Notes: generated by a model not told the origin, from the letters alone. A stretch of DNA of 64,000 bases from Pseudomonadota bacterium (GCA_003242685.1 QGVD01000011.1:1-64000); one strand, 5' to 3'; shown: positions 37,839-48,033, counted from the first letter of the stretch. Numbers and translations are program-made.

Positions 37839-40511
37839 TTGATTGATCTTGATAAGCTTCTAGCGGAAGACCTCGAAGCAGGAGCGACCCTCGTCGTCCC
37901 GTCGCGCCAGCGCGCCACGGTGCTCCGGCTCGCCCACGCGCGGCTGCAGCTCGAGCAGGGGCGGGAGCTCTGGCGAACGCCGGACGTCCTTGCCTTCGGC
38001 ACGTGGCTCGAGCGGGAAGTCGCCCGCGCGGCAGAGGCGGGAACGCCGGTTCCGCGGATCCTGCGGTCGGCGGAGGAGTGGCTGCTGTGGCGTGAAGCCG
38101 CCGCAGATGCCACGGAAGGCACGGACGTCCTGCTCACCGACTCGCTCACCGAGTCACTCCAGCGCGCCGCCTACCGCCTCTACGAATGGCGCATACCCCG
38201 CGAGGCACTGCGGCGGTCCGCTACACCCGAGAGCGAGCTGCTGGCGCGCGCGCTCGAGCGCTTCGACGAGCGCTGTGCGCAGCGGCGTGCCGCCGGCGGC
38301 CATCGCGCCGCGGAGCTGCTGCAGGGATGGTGCCCGCAGCGTCCGCTCACCTTCGCGGGCTTCACCGAGCGATCCGCGGCGCGCCGCGCGCTGCTCGACC
38401 GCTGGGAAGCGCAGGGCGTCCCCGTGCGGGAGCACGTTCCGGTGCTGCGTCCCGGACGTGCATTCCTGGCTTCGTCCGCGGATGCGGACGAGGAGATCGC
38501 GCTCGCGGCGGCCTGGTGCCGCGCGCGTCTCGAAGCCGACCCACGGCAGCGCCTGCTCGTGATCGTGCCCGATCTCGATCAGCGTCGGGCTTCGGTTGCC
38601 CGCGTCTTCGAGCACGCGCTCGCGCCTCAAGGAGTGCTCGGCACGGCTCCGGGCGATTCCGGCGCCTGCTTCGCCATCGAAGGCGGCGAGCCGCTCTCGC
38701 GGGCGCCTCTCGTCCGACATGCGCTTCTGAGCCTCAGGCTCCTCGCACAGGGGCTCGACTTCCCGGCCTTCGGTGGATGGTTGCGCAGCTCCTTCTGGTC
38801 TGCGCCCGATCCGGCGGCGCGCGCGCGGCTCGAGATCTGGCTGCGCACGTGCACGGGTCCGGATGCCACGGTCGGGAGGCTCCGAACCGTTCTCACGGCC
38901 GCGCCTTCGAGCGTGCAGGCACCGGCACGGATCGTTCTCGACGCGCTCCTCGAGGCCGAGCGGCGGCTCGAACCGGATCGTGCGGCGAGCCCGGCACGCT
39001 GGGCGCAGCGCTTCGATGCGGCGCTGGCAGCGCTCGGGTGGCCGGGCGCGCGCCCGCTCACGAGCGGCGAGCAGCAGACGCGCGTGCGATTCCTCGAGTG
39101 CCTGGACGAGTTCGCCGAGCTGGGTCCGACGCTCGGCGAGCTCTCGCTGCGCGAGGCGGTGACTGCCCTCGAGGAGCTCGCAGCCCGCATCGATTTCGAA
39201 CCGGCGACGGGCGATCCGGCCGTGACGCTGACCGCGTCGCTCACCGATCCTGTCGTGCGCTACGACGGACTGTGGGTGACGGGCCTGCACGCGGAGAGCT
39301 GGCCGCCGCCGGTGCACTTCGACCCGTTCATCCCGCTCGAGGCGCAGCGCCGCGCGGGCATTCCCCACACGAGCCCGGCGGGCGTGCTGCGCCATGCGCG
39401 GGCCCTGCTCACGCTGTGGCACGGGGCGGCGGGCGAGGTCGTTCTCAGCTACCCGCGCCACGGCGTCGAAGGAGAGCACCTCGCGAGTCCGCTCCTCGCC
39501 GAGGTGCCGGGCATCGAGCCGTTCCCCACCGAGAGCGTGAGCGCCGTGCCGCTCGCGCGCGCGGCGCGCCGCGAGGTGGCGCTCGAGGTGCGCGAGGATG
39601 CGGCGGGCGAGCCCCTGCCTCGCGGCATCACGCTGCCGGCAGGATCGCGCAGCATCGAGTATCAGAGCCGCTGCGCCTTCCGGGCATATGCGGAGCTGCG
39701 GCTCGGTTGCACACCGGTCGAAGTGCCGCGCCCGGGGCTCGATGCGCGCGACCGGGGCCGGCTGCTGCACAGGACGCTCGAGCTCGTCTGGAAGCGGCTG
39801 AACGATTCCGGACGTCTGCGCGCGGTAATCGAGAGCGGAGAGCTGAGCCGGCTCATCGAGGAGTGCACGCATCGCGCGCTGCTCGACTGCTTCGGCGAGG
39901 AGCGCCTGCGCGAGCAGCGCCGTGCGTTGCTGCGCGAGCAGCGCCGCGCGGCGCAGGTCGTCCGCGAGCTGTGCGAGGCGGAGCTCGGGCGCGATCCCTT
40001 CACCGTCCGGCACGTCGAGCATCGCTGCACGCTCGAGATCGCGGGAGCTCGGCTCACGCTCTGCATCGATCGCATCGACGAGCTCGCCGACGGCACGCGC
40101 GTGATCTTCGACTACAAGACCGGCAGGCCGCAGCCGCAGGACTGGCTGGGTGAGCGCATCACGCATCCGCAGCTCCTGGTGTATCTCGCCGCCGTGCCCG
40201 AGCGCGTCTCGGCGCTCGCGACCATTCATCTCGTGCCTTCGCGCGTGGGCTACCGCGGCATCGCCGACGCGAAGGACAGGCTGCCGCAGGTCGATGCGCT
40301 GACCCGCACGCAGGAGAGCGCCGCGGATGCGGCGTGGGAGGCGCAGACCGCGCGCTGGCGTGAGTACGTCGAGCGTCTCGCGGAAGACTTCGTGAGCGGC
40401 CGCGCGGCGCTCGATCCCGTGCAGTACGCCTGCCGCACGTGCCATCTGCATGCCTTCTGCCGCATCGGGCAGCCCGATGCGCTGGCGCAGGATGCGAACG
40501 GCGATGAGTGA
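37839..40511 (+). CDS. AddB-like PD-(D/E)XK nuclease with predicted Fe-S cluster
   Basis: An 890-residue protein resembling the family called 'probable DNA repair protein' and the nuclease subunit AddB. The N-terminal two thirds have a helicase-like fold without Walker A. The nuclease core near residue 757 reads VIFDYKTG. A cysteine at about 612 (YQSRCAFRAY) and a C-terminal C865-x2-C868-x5-C874 reproduce the Fe-S pattern of AddB. It probably acts with the next gene in processing double-strand breaks. Start is TTG at 37839, with a weak ribosome binding site, and the first codons are unusually AT-rich. The stop overlaps the helicase start. Confidence 0.82.
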   Translation: MIDLDKLLAEDLEAGATLVVPSRQRATVLRLAHARLQLEQGRELWRTPDVLAFGTWLEREVARAAEAGTPVPRILRSAEEWLLWREAAADATEGTDVLLTDSLTESLQRAAYRLYEWRIPREALRRSATPESELLARALERFDERCAQRRAAGGHRAAELLQGWCPQRPLTFAGFTERSAARRALLDRWEAQGVPVREHVPVLRPGRAFLASSADADEEIALAAAWCRARLEADPRQRLLVIVPDLDQRRASVARVFEHALAPQGVLGTAPGDSGACFAIEGGEPLSRAPLVRHALLSLRLLAQGLDFPAFGGWLRSSFWSAPDPAARARLEIWLRTCTGPDATVGRLRTVLTAAPSSVQAPARIVLDALLEAERRLEPDRAASPARWAQRFDAALAALGWPGARPLTSGEQQTRVRFLECLDEFAELGPTLGELSLREAVTALEELAARIDFEPATGDPAVTLTASLTDPVVRYDGLWVTGLHAESWPPPVHFDPFIPLEAQRRAGIPHTSPAGVLRHARALLTLWHGAAGEVVLSYPRHGVEGEHLASPLLAEVPGIEPFPTESVSAVPLARAARREVALEVREDAAGEPLPRGITLPAGSRSIEYQSRCAFRAYAELRLGCTPVEVPRPGLDARDRGRLLHRTLELVWKRLNDSGRLRAVIESGELSRLIEECTHRALLDCFGEERLREQRRALLREQRRAAQVVRELCEAELGRDPFTVRHVEHRCTLEIAGARLTLCIDRIDELADGTRVIFDYKTGRPQPQDWLGERITHPQLLVYLAAVPERVSALATIHLVPSRVGYRGIADAKDRLPQVDALTRTQESAADAAWEAQTARWREYVERLAEDFVSGRAALDPVQYACRTCHLHAFCRIGQPDALAQDANGDE

Positions 40512-43500
40512 TCGCGCGCTGCTCGAACGGCTCGACGCGGAAGCGCGCGAGCGGGCGCTCGATCCGCGTGCATCGATCCTGCTGCAGGCGCCTGCGGGCT
40601 CCGGGAAGACCACCGTCCTCACGCAGCGCATCCTGCGCCTGCTCGCGGAGGTCGACGAGCCCGAGGAGATCATCGCCATCACGTTCACGCGCAAGGCGGC
40701 CGGCGAGATGCGCGAGCGCGTGTTCCGCGCGCTGCGCGGTGAGATCGACGATTCGACGCCGCAGGGACGGCGTGTGCTCGAGCTCGCGCGCGCCGTGCAG
40801 GAGCGTTCGCGCGAGCGTGGATGGTCTCTCGAGGCGAGCCCCGGGCGGTTGCGCATCCAGACCATCGACGCGTTGAACCGTTTTCTCGCGCGTCACCTGC
40901 CGATCGCGGCGCGCGCCATCGGCGACCTCGACGTCGCCGAGCGGCCCGAGGCGCTCTATCGGCTCGCCGCGCGGCGCACGCTCCTCGATGCCGAGAGTGA
41001 CGAGCGGCTGCAGGCGGACGCGGAGCTGCTCTTCGAGCGGCTCGACAACGACTTCGGGCGCTTCGAGCGTCTGCTCACCGCGATGCTGGCCGCGCGGGCA
41101 CACTGGCTGCCGCGGCTGCTCGAAGCCGACGAGCCTGCACTCTGCGCTCGCGTGGAGGCGAGTCTCGAGTCGATCGTCGGCGAGCGGCTGTCGCTCGCGC
41201 AGCGCGTCTTTCCGCACGCGCTGCTCGCCGAAGGTGCGGATCTCGCTGCACAGGCCGCCGCGCGCCGCATCGCCGACGGCGACACGAGCGAGGGTGCATG
41301 GCGCGTGTGGCTCGAATCGCCCCGGCCGCCCCAGGCGTTCTCACTGCGCCACTGGCAGGCGCTCGCCGCGCTCGCGCTCACGCAGGACGGCAACTGGCGC
41401 TCGACGCTCACGAAGCGCGAGGGTTTCGCTGCGAGCGACAAGGCGCTCAAGAGCCGCGCGCAGCGGTGGCTGGCGGATCTCGCCCTCGTGCCGGGCGCAC
41501 GCGAGCTCCTCGTCGAGCTCGGCTCGCTGCCGGAGCCGCGCCTCTCGCCGCAGGACGCCGCAGCGCTCGAAGCGCTCGCACGCCTTCTCAAGCTCGCGGC
41601 GGGCGAGCTCGAGCTCGTGTTCCAGGAAACGCGCCGTGTCGACTACACGTACATCGCGGCTGCCGCGAGGCGGGCGCTCACCGAAGAGGGCGCGCCGACC
41701 GATCTGGGACTGCGACTCGGTGCACGCATACGTCACATCCTCGTCGACGAGTTCCAGGACACGTCGATCGAACAGTGCGCCCTGCTGCAGGCGCTGACGG
41801 CCGGCTGGGAGGAGGGCGACGGCCGGACCCTGTTCCTCGTCGGCGATCCCATGCAGTCGATCTATCAGTTCCGGGAAGCGGAGGTCGGGCTGTTCCTCCG
41901 CACCCGCGAAAGCGGTCTCGGGAACGTGCGACTGCAGCCCCTCACGCTCACGCGCAACTTCCGCTCACTGCCCGAGCTCGTCGAGTGGACCAACAGAGCT
42001 TTTCCGCGCGTGTTTCCCGCGCTCGACGATCCGCGTGCGAGCGCGGTGCGCTTTCTGCCGAGCGTGGCGAGCAGAACCGGTCCGGCGCCGGGACAGGTCC
42101 GGCTGCATCGCACGCCGCCAGGTGACGCGGCCGCCGAGGCACGGCACATCGTGGAGCTCATCCGGGACATGCGCTCGCGCGAGCCCTCCGCGAGCATCGC
42201 GGTGCTCGTCACCGCGCGGGCACACGCTGCGCCGATCGCGGCGGCGCTTCAGGACGCCGGCGTGCCCGTGGCCGGTGTCGATCTCGTACCGCTTGCCGAA
42301 GTGCCCGTCGTGCGCGATCTGACGGCGCTCGCCCGCGCGCTCGATCATCTCGGCGATCGCACCGCGTGGCTTGCCGTGCTGCGCGCACCGTGGTGCGGGC
42401 TCACGCTGCGCGAGCTCACACGGCTACTCGAGTCCGCGCCGCATGCGACGGTCTGGGAGGTGATGAACGATCCGGCGGCAGTCGAACGGCTGGCCGAGGA
42501 CGCACGCAAACGGTTGCTGACCGCGCGGGACGTGCTGGCACGCGCACTCGCCGCACGCGACCGGCAGGACTTCGCGAGCTGGGTGGAGACCACGTGGCTG
42601 CGGCTCGGCGGACCGAGCGCATGTGACGGCGCTGACGATCTCGAGCACGCTCAGGCGTTCTTCACGGCGCTCATGCAGTGGACGGCCGGACCCGACTGGG
42701 ACGGTCCGCTCGGACTCACGGAACGACTCTCGGAGCTCTTCGCGAATCAGACGGCGGTACCCGCCGACGCCGTGCAGATCATGACGATCCACCGTGCGAA
42801 AGGGCTCGAGTTCGACAAGGTGATCGTGCCGGGCCTCGGCCGTCGGACGCGCTCGGATCCGGAGCCGCTGCTGCGCTGGCTCGAGCTGCCGCGCGACCCG
42901 GATGGAAGCGATCTCCTCATGGCGCCTCTTCCCGGAAGCACGCGGCGCGGCCGCGAGCCGCTCAACGAGTATCTGAAGTCGCTGCAGGCGCGCCGTTCAG
43001 CCCACGAGCGAGCGCGACTTCTCTACGTTGCGGCGACTCGTGCCCGCAGCGAGCTGCACCTCATCGGTGAGCTGCCCGAAGCCTCCGATCCTGATCGCCC
43101 GGTTGCGCCGGCGAGCGGAACGCTGCTCGCGACGCTGTGGCCTGCCATCGCGGCCGAGTTTCCGCCGGAGCCGATCGCCGCGTCGACTGCCGCGATGCGC
43201 GAGGGTACGCAGCCCGCGCTCATCCGCCGTCTGCCTTCCGACTGGGTGCCGCCCGAAGTGCCGGCGGGTCCCACGCCGCAGAACGTGGCGATCGCGAGCT
43301 ACGAGCCGCGGCACGTGCGCGATTTCCCCTGGGCGAGCGAAGTCGCGCGCTGCGTGGGAACCGTGGTGCACGAGCAGCTCAGGCGCTGGTCCCGACAGGG
43401 AACGTTGCCGTCGCATCAGCAGATCGCCGCGACTCGCCGCGCGCTGGAGGAACGCCTCGGGCGCCTCGGGCTCACGGGTGCGGAATGGCACGAGGCACTC

Positions 43501-43854
43501 GAGAAGGCACTTGCCGCGCTGTCGGCCTGTGCGGCCGATGCGCGCAGCCGCTGGATCTTCTCGAACGCGCATGCCGAGATCGCCTGTCCGCTCGAGCTCA
43601 CCGGCGTTTACGAGGGGCGGCTGGTGAGCGTGCTCGCGGATCGCTCCTTCGTCGACGAGCAGGGCACACGCTGGGTGATCGACTTCAAGGTGGTCGCACC
43701 GGAAGGCGGTGACATCCAGACGTTCGTCGCGAGCGAGCTCGAGCGCTATCGGGCGGAGCTCGAACGATGCGTCACGCTCGCGCGCCGGCTCGGACCGCAA
43801 CCCGTGCGTGGCGCGCTGTATTTCCCGCTGCTCTGTGTCTTCCGCGAGCTCTGA
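40504..43854 (+). CDS. UvrD-type helicase/exonuclease, AddA-like
   Basis: Superfamily 1 DNA helicase of 1116 residues. Walker A is A29-T36 (APAGSGKT), then ITFTRKAAGEM (motif Ia), ILVDEFQDTS (Walker B), LVGDPMQSIYQFREAE (motif III), MTIHRAKGLEFD (motif V) and LLYVAATRARSELHL (motif VI). The C-terminal domain ends in a PD-(D/E)XK core with WVIDFKVV. With its 8-base overlap with the AddB-like gene, it suggests an AddAB-type break-resection machine. UvrD/RecB relatives are the alternative name. Confidence 0.87.
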   Translation: MSDRALLERLDAEARERALDPRASILLQAPAGSGKTTVLTQRILRLLAEVDEPEEIIAITFTRKAAGEMRERVFRALRGEIDDSTPQGRRVLELARAVQERSRERGWSLEASPGRLRIQTIDALNRFLARHLPIAARAIGDLDVAERPEALYRLAARRTLLDAESDERLQADAELLFERLDNDFGRFERLLTAMLAARAHWLPRLLEADEPALCARVEASLESIVGERLSLAQRVFPHALLAEGADLAAQAAARRIADGDTSEGAWRVWLESPRPPQAFSLRHWQALAALALTQDGNWRSTLTKREGFAASDKALKSRAQRWLADLALVPGARELLVELGSLPEPRLSPQDAAALEALARLLKLAAGELELVFQETRRVDYTYIAAAARRALTEEGAPTDLGLRLGARIRHILVDEFQDTSIEQCALLQALTAGWEEGDGRTLFLVGDPMQSIYQFREAEVGLFLRTRESGLGNVRLQPLTLTRNFRSLPELVEWTNRAFPRVFPALDDPRASAVRFLPSVASRTGPAPGQVRLHRTPPGDAAAEARHIVELIRDMRSREPSASIAVLVTARAHAAPIAAALQDAGVPVAGVDLVPLAEVPVVRDLTALARALDHLGDRTAWLAVLRAPWCGLTLRELTRLLESAPHATVWEVMNDPAAVERLAEDARKRLLTARDVLARALAARDRQDFASWVETTWLRLGGPSACDGADDLEHAQAFFTALMQWTAGPDWDGPLGLTERLSELFANQTAVPADAVQIMTIHRAKGLEFDKVIVPGLGRRTRSDPEPLLRWLELPRDPDGSDLLMAPLPGSTRRGREPLNEYLKSLQARRSAHERARLLYVAATRARSELHLIGELPEASDPDRPVAPASGTLLATLWPAIAAEFPPEPIAASTAAMREGTQPALIRRLPSDWVPPEVPAGPTPQNVAIASYEPRHVRDFPWASEVARCVGTVVHEQLRRWSRQGTLPSHQQIAATRRALEERLGRLGLTGAEWHEALEKALAALSACAADARSRWIFSNAHAEIACPLELTGVYEGRLVSVLADRSFVDEQGTRWVIDFKVVAPEGGDIQTFVASELERYRAELERCVTLARRLGPQPVRGALYFPLLCVFREL

Positions 43855-43895
43855 AGAGCGCCGGGCTCTGAAGGCCACTCGGCCTGAGGGTCGCT

Positions 43896-44651
43896 TCAGA
43901 AGGAGCCGGAAAACGAGAAGGGCCGGCGTCCCTGCGCATCCGGCGTGCCGAGGAACTGCAGCCTCTGAGCGAGCTCCGGCGGCGCGTCAGCGCGTGCGGC
44001 GATGAGCCCCTCGATGACGTAGCCGGGCTCAGGCTCGCGGACGAACTTCACCGTTCCCTGGAACGCGAAGGGACCGCCGGTGTCACGCAGCTCGCCTGTC
44101 GGGTCACCCGGTGCGGCGACTTCCGGAAAGACGATCAGATAGCTCCCCAGGCGATTGCCCGACTGCTGAACGTCGCGCAGCTCGATCCGCCCCGCGACGT
44201 CGGTAATTGCGCCGTCGTCCACCTCGAGCCTCTGGAGGTCCGCCTGCACGACACCCTGCAGCGCGGCAGGCACGAGCGGCAGGAGCTGCGGATCGAGACG
44301 CAGACTCGCCGTGAGGTTGCGCGCCGTGATGGATCCACCCGCGCTCACCTCGACATCGGCGCTCACGCGTCCTGCCGGAGGTTGCAGCGTGACGCCGGCG
44401 GCGAGCGTGCCGGTGAAGAGTCGCAGAGGCTTCAGGCGCCAGCTGAGCGCGCCGAGTGATGTGGGATTCGGGCGCGAGGCGTCGTTCAGCGCGAAGCTCG
44501 TGCAGGCACCTCGCCAGACGGTACCCGCGGCGCCGTGACAGGCGAGGCTTCCGGGCAGGAGGGCTGCAGCCCACGACGCGGGAAAGCGGACGATCAGGAC
44601 GATGAGGAACGCGACGGCAACGACCGCCCCGACCCTTAACCACCGCCTCAT
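43896..44651 (-). CDS. gspN: Type II secretion system protein N
   Basis: Inner-membrane anchored component (251 residues) of the type II secretion apparatus. One N-terminal membrane helix (about 6-32) is followed by a periplasmic beta-rich region with the family's SLACHGAAGTVWRGAC and LGALSWRLKPL segments. GspN is the least conserved and often optional part. Last gene of the operon, convergent with the helicase gene. Confidence 0.85.
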   Translation of the reverse strand: MRRWLRVGAVVAVAFLIVLIVRFPASWAAALLPGSLACHGAAGTVWRGACTSFALNDASRPNPTSLGALSWRLKPLRLFTGTLAAGVTLQPPAGRVSADVEVSAGGSITARNLTASLRLDPQLLPLVPAALQGVVQADLQRLEVDDGAITDVAGRIELRDVQQSGNRLGSYLIVFPEVAAPGDPTGELRDTGGPFAFQGTVKFVREPEPGYVIEGLIAARADAPPELAQRLQFLGTPDAQGRRPFSFSGSF

Positions 44652-44669
44652 TCGATGCGGCCTTCCGGA

Positions 44670-45152
44670 TCAGCGTGCACGCAGCACGATGCCGGCATTG
44701 ACCCTGCCGGGTTCTCCCGCCGCATCCACGGTCGCGGATTCGACGCCGATGCCGTGCCGTTCCGCAAGGCGCGCGAGCCAGCCGACGAGGGTGTCGAACG
44801 GCGCCTTCTCGAGCCGCACCGACAGGAGACCCGTTCCCACCGGCTCGCTGCGCGTGAGTGAGCTTCCGAGTCCCGACTCGCGGGCCGCACGGTCGACGAT
44901 GACGATGAGCGACTCCTGCGACGTCGGGCGTTGCGGCGCAGAGCCCATCGCCGCGAGCTGAGGACCGACGCCACGGATCCACGCGAGGTCGGTCTGCTTG
45001 CGCGCGATGCGCGCTTCCGCCTGCGCGACGCTGCGATTGAGCGGCAGGATGACGGCGACGAGAAGGATCAGCACGGCAGCCACTGCGCCGAACAGCACGA
45101 TGCGCTGCTCGCGCTGCGACAGTCCGTAGAACCACGTCTGCAGCGCGTTCAT
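44670..45152 (-). CDS. gspM: Type II secretion system protein M
   Basis: Bitopic inner-membrane protein (160 residues) that partners GspL in the assembly platform. It has WFYGLSQREQRIVLFGA before a membrane helix at about 20-38, then a coiled coil and a ferredoxin-like periplasmic domain. ATG 45152 overlaps the gspL stop by one base; a GTG three bases earlier is an alternative. Confidence 0.88.
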   Translation of the reverse strand: MNALQTWFYGLSQREQRIVLFGAVAAVLILLVAVILPLNRSVAQAEARIARKQTDLAWIRGVGPQLAAMGSAPQRPTSQESLIVIVDRAARESGLGSSLTRSEPVGTGLLSVRLEKAPFDTLVGWLARLAERHGIGVESATVDAAGEPGRVNAGIVLRAR

Positions 45153-46402
45153 CACGCACCTCCGCCCTGGATGCGCACGCGGCCTTCGTATCCGCCGTCG
45201 ACGACGGTGCCGGACGTGAGATCGGCCTGCCAGCCGTTCGTGCGAAGCTGCTGACTGATGCGTTCGAGCGCATCCGCGTCCGGCGCGGTGATGCGCGCCT
45301 CGAGCGTCCCCTCGCGATAGCTCAGCGCCTTGACCACCGAGCCCGGTACGCCCTGGCGCGCCTGCGCGAGCGCGCCGAGCACCGCCAGCAGTCCCCGCGC
45401 ATGTTCGCTCTCGCGCGCTGCGAGGAGCTGCTGCTCCATGCGGCGCCGGATGTCGGGCGTCACCGGTTCACCGGGCATGACGGCGGCGATGGCCTCTGTG
45501 AGCGAAGCGTCGAGCTGCCGTTCCGTACGCTTCAGTATCGCGAGCTCCGCCGCCTTGCCCGCGAGATGGAGTCCGATCAGGCAGACGAGCAGCACGGCAG
45601 CCGTGCGCCACGCGCGCCAGCCCATGGCGTACGCGGTCTTCGGCGCATAGGCGCCCTGCAGAAGATTGATGGGATTCGCGTGCGGAAGCTGCTGCGCGTA
45701 GAGCGCGAGCGGTCCGCTCGTGAGGAGCTGCACCTTGATGCCGTCGAAGCGCTCACGCAGCGCTTCGACTTCGCGCGAGTGCCGCTGCCATTCGGCGGGA
45801 CCGACGTAGAGCACGAGAGGGCGTTTCGGGGACTGCTCCGCGTCGCCGCCGCCCGCGCACGCGAGCTCGAATGCGGTTTCGAGCGCATCTGCCGGCAGCG
45901 TGACCGGCATGCCGCCGACGGGACGCACGATGATTGCGTCCTCGTCGATCACCGCCACGGCCTGCGCGGGATTTGCGGGAACGAGCTCGCTGTCGGCATA
46001 CATCGCTTCGGGCGAAAGGCCCGCATTGCGCAGCTCGCTCAGCCATTCCTCGAGCAGCTCCCGCGAGACGACCGCCACGGGTATGCGGCTGCTCGCCGGG
46101 GAACGACGTCCGACCGCGAAGTGCAGGTTCTCGATGTCGTCCGCCACGTGCTCCTCGAGCGCGTAGGGCACCACCTGCAGGAGCTTCGCCCCGGAAGCCT
46201 TGGCGGGCAGCTCGGCGTCGGTCAGCAGTACGTCGGTGCCCGGCACGATCGCGCAGATCCGGCGTCCCGGGGCGAGCGAAGCCGCCTGCACCAGCGCACC
46301 CGCCTGGGGCGGAGCGACCACTCGTCCGGCGCCGTCGGCAACCATCCAGGTCGCCGCCTGGTCCGCGCTGCGGGGGAGTCTCAACAGGAGCCACTCTGCC
46401 AT
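45152..46402 (-). CDS. gspL: Type II secretion system protein L
   Basis: Inner-membrane assembly-platform protein of 416 residues. The cytoplasmic actin-like domain (1-250) recruits the GspE ATPase; it includes LLQVVPYALEEHVADDIENLHFA, a hallmark of GspL. One membrane helix lies at about 262-282, followed by a periplasmic ferredoxin-like domain. The 3' end overlaps gspM. Confidence 0.9.
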   Translation of the reverse strand: MAEWLLLRLPRSADQAATWMVADGAGRVVAPPQAGALVQAASLAPGRRICAIVPGTDVLLTDAELPAKASGAKLLQVVPYALEEHVADDIENLHFAVGRRSPASSRIPVAVVSRELLEEWLSELRNAGLSPEAMYADSELVPANPAQAVAVIDEDAIIVRPVGGMPVTLPADALETAFELACAGGGDAEQSPKRPLVLYVGPAEWQRHSREVEALRERFDGIKVQLLTSGPLALYAQQLPHANPINLLQGAYAPKTAYAMGWRAWRTAAVLLVCLIGLHLAGKAAELAILKRTERQLDASLTEAIAAVMPGEPVTPDIRRRMEQQLLAARESEHARGLLAVLGALAQARQGVPGSVVKALSYREGTLEARITAPDADALERISQQLRTNGWQADLTSGTVVDGGYEGRVRIQGGGA

Positions 46403-46417
46403 GCAGGTCGGGGACTT

Positions 46418-47401
46418 TCAGTCTGGGGAATAACTGCGCTGGATGACGCGCGTGCCGTTCTGCTCGTGCAGCAGGAGACTGTACAAGGCGATCTGAGTAG
46501 TGCCAATAGTGACGACGCTGGTCAGCCGGTAGTACTTCGAATCTTCGCCGACACGCTGAGCGATCGCCTGGCGGAGCTGCTCGTCGCGCTCTTCGGACTC
46601 CAGCACCTGCCTGAAGTCATCGGCCGTCGGCCAGCAGCCGTCTTCCTCGCGCTGACGGGAGAGGTTCTCGGGGTCCCGGCTGAACTCCTCGTAGGCCGGC
46701 CCGATCATCGCGTCGAGGAGCGCGGCCGAAGCCGTGCAGACGTTGATCGTCGCGTCGCGCGGCAGTGCCGTCACGTACGGCGCGAGCCTCAGATAACGCT
46801 CGCGCCCGAACTCCGGCAGGGCGAGGAGCTCGGACGGGCTCGTGATGAGCGTGTTCGGGGTGCGATAGGGCGGATCGAATGCCGTGTACGTGCCGTCTTC
46901 GGCGCCGTCGAAGTCTTCCGTGGCGATGTTGGCATCGATCCAGTCGGCGATGAGCTCGGCCCACTTCTCCTCGAGCCCGAGCTTCGCGAGCAGGCGCTCG
47001 AAGATCTCCATGGCGACCGGGTCGCGCTGCCCCTGTGCATCCACGAGGCTGTTGAGATTGAAACGCCCCTGCAGGTCGGTCAGGCCGGCTTCGAGCACCA
47101 CGCCGGGGATGATCTCGACCGGACCGACCGGCTGCGCCCATGGCTCCTGCAGATGATCGCGCGCGACACCGCCCCGGGCGTCGCTGCGGGCATCCTCGCG
47201 CAGCACGTAGGCGGCGAGCGCTTCGGCGCCCTGCGCGACGAGCAGCGCCTGCTCGAAGGCGAAGGTGGCCGTCGCGCGCCGCGCCATCATGCCGCTGTGG
47301 AAGGCGATCGCCGTCGCGAGCATCGTGCCGAGCGCGACGAGCAGCACGGCGGCGAGCATCGCGACACCGCGTTGGCGGCAGCGGATGACGCGCGGGCTCA
47401 C
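46418..47401 (-). CDS. gspK: Type II secretion minor pseudopilin K
   Basis: Tip pseudopilin (327 residues). It starts with GTG overlapping the gspJ stop (GTGA). The prepilin peptidase site is RQRG before VAMLAAVLLVALG, so as in other GspK the usual Glu at +5 is absent. The large alpha domain has LTDLQGRFNLNSLVD and the acidic calcium-site region DWIDANIATEDFDGAED. It caps the pseudopilus with GspI and GspJ. Confidence 0.93.
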   Translation of the reverse strand: MSPRVIRCRQRGVAMLAAVLLVALGTMLATAIAFHSGMMARRATATFAFEQALLVAQGAEALAAYVLREDARSDARGGVARDHLQEPWAQPVGPVEIIPGVVLEAGLTDLQGRFNLNSLVDAQGQRDPVAMEIFERLLAKLGLEEKWAELIADWIDANIATEDFDGAEDGTYTAFDPPYRTPNTLITSPSELLALPEFGRERYLRLAPYVTALPRDATINVCTASAALLDAMIGPAYEEFSRDPENLSRQREEDGCWPTADDFRQVLESEERDEQLRQAIAQRVGEDSKYYRLTSVVTIGTTQIALYSLLLHEQNGTRVIQRSYSPD

Positions 47402-48033
47402 GACGCCACCTCGATGATGCGCACGATCGTGCCCCAGTCCTCGAGCTCGAGCACGATCTCCACGGCGATCGGCCGCATGCGCAGCCGCGGGTCGAGACCG
47501 ATCGGACCGGCGCCCCGGGGTATGTTCGACTGCGGCGGCCACTGGTCGCGCCACTGCCGCGTCGGATCCATGTAACGGAAGCGCACGCTGCGCACACCGT
47601 CGAGCAGATCGCGCCGCACGGGCGTGTTGGCGAGCGTCGGATCGAGCACGCGCCAGTGCAGGCGACGCAGCGTGCCGTCCTCGAGCACGTAGGCGACACG
47701 CTGCAGGGCGGGGCGCTGGATGCCGGCGGGGTTCGCCCAGCCGGCGCGCGTGAACGCGACGAGTGGCTGGCTTTCCGCCGATCCGATGAGCGCCGGCTGC
47801 ATGCCGTCTCCGACGGGCTCGCGCACCGGGCGCGGCGCAACCTGCGAGAAGTCCTGCGCGAGAATGCGCATCGCGTTCTGCACGGCAGAGAGGCGATCCT
47901 GTCGGGCGCGCAGACCTTCTCTCTCGTTGAGTCCCTGATTGATCGCCGCGTAACCCATCGCGAAGATGATCGCGGTGATGAACATCGCGACGAGCAGCTC
48001 GACGAGCGTGAAGCCGCGGGCGCGCATGCTCAC
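47398..48033 (-). CDS. gspJ: Type II secretion minor pseudopilin J
   Basis: Minor pseudopilin (211 residues) with leader MSMRARG cleaved before FTLVELLVAMFITA, including Glu5 of the mature form. DRLSAVQNAMRILAQDFSQ and the C-terminal beta domain match GspJ. GTG start at 48033 overlaps gspI (GTGA); ATG 48027 is possible. Confidence 0.93.
   Translation of the reverse strand: MSMRARGFTLVELLVAMFITAIIFAMGYAAINQGLNEREGLRARQDRLSAVQNAMRILAQDFSQVAPRPVREPVGDGMQPALIGSAESQPLVAFTRAGWANPAGIQRPALQRVAYVLEDGTLRRLHWRVLDPTLANTPVRRDLLDGVRSVRFRYMDPTRQWRDQWPPQSNIPRGAGPIGLDPRLRMRPIAVEIVLELEDWGTIVRIIEVAS

Noticed and set aside
38154-40865. A 903-codon frame opposite the AddB-like gene
   Set aside because: Arg-rich antisense shadow; the plus strand carries the nuclease motifs and the coupled start with the helicase.
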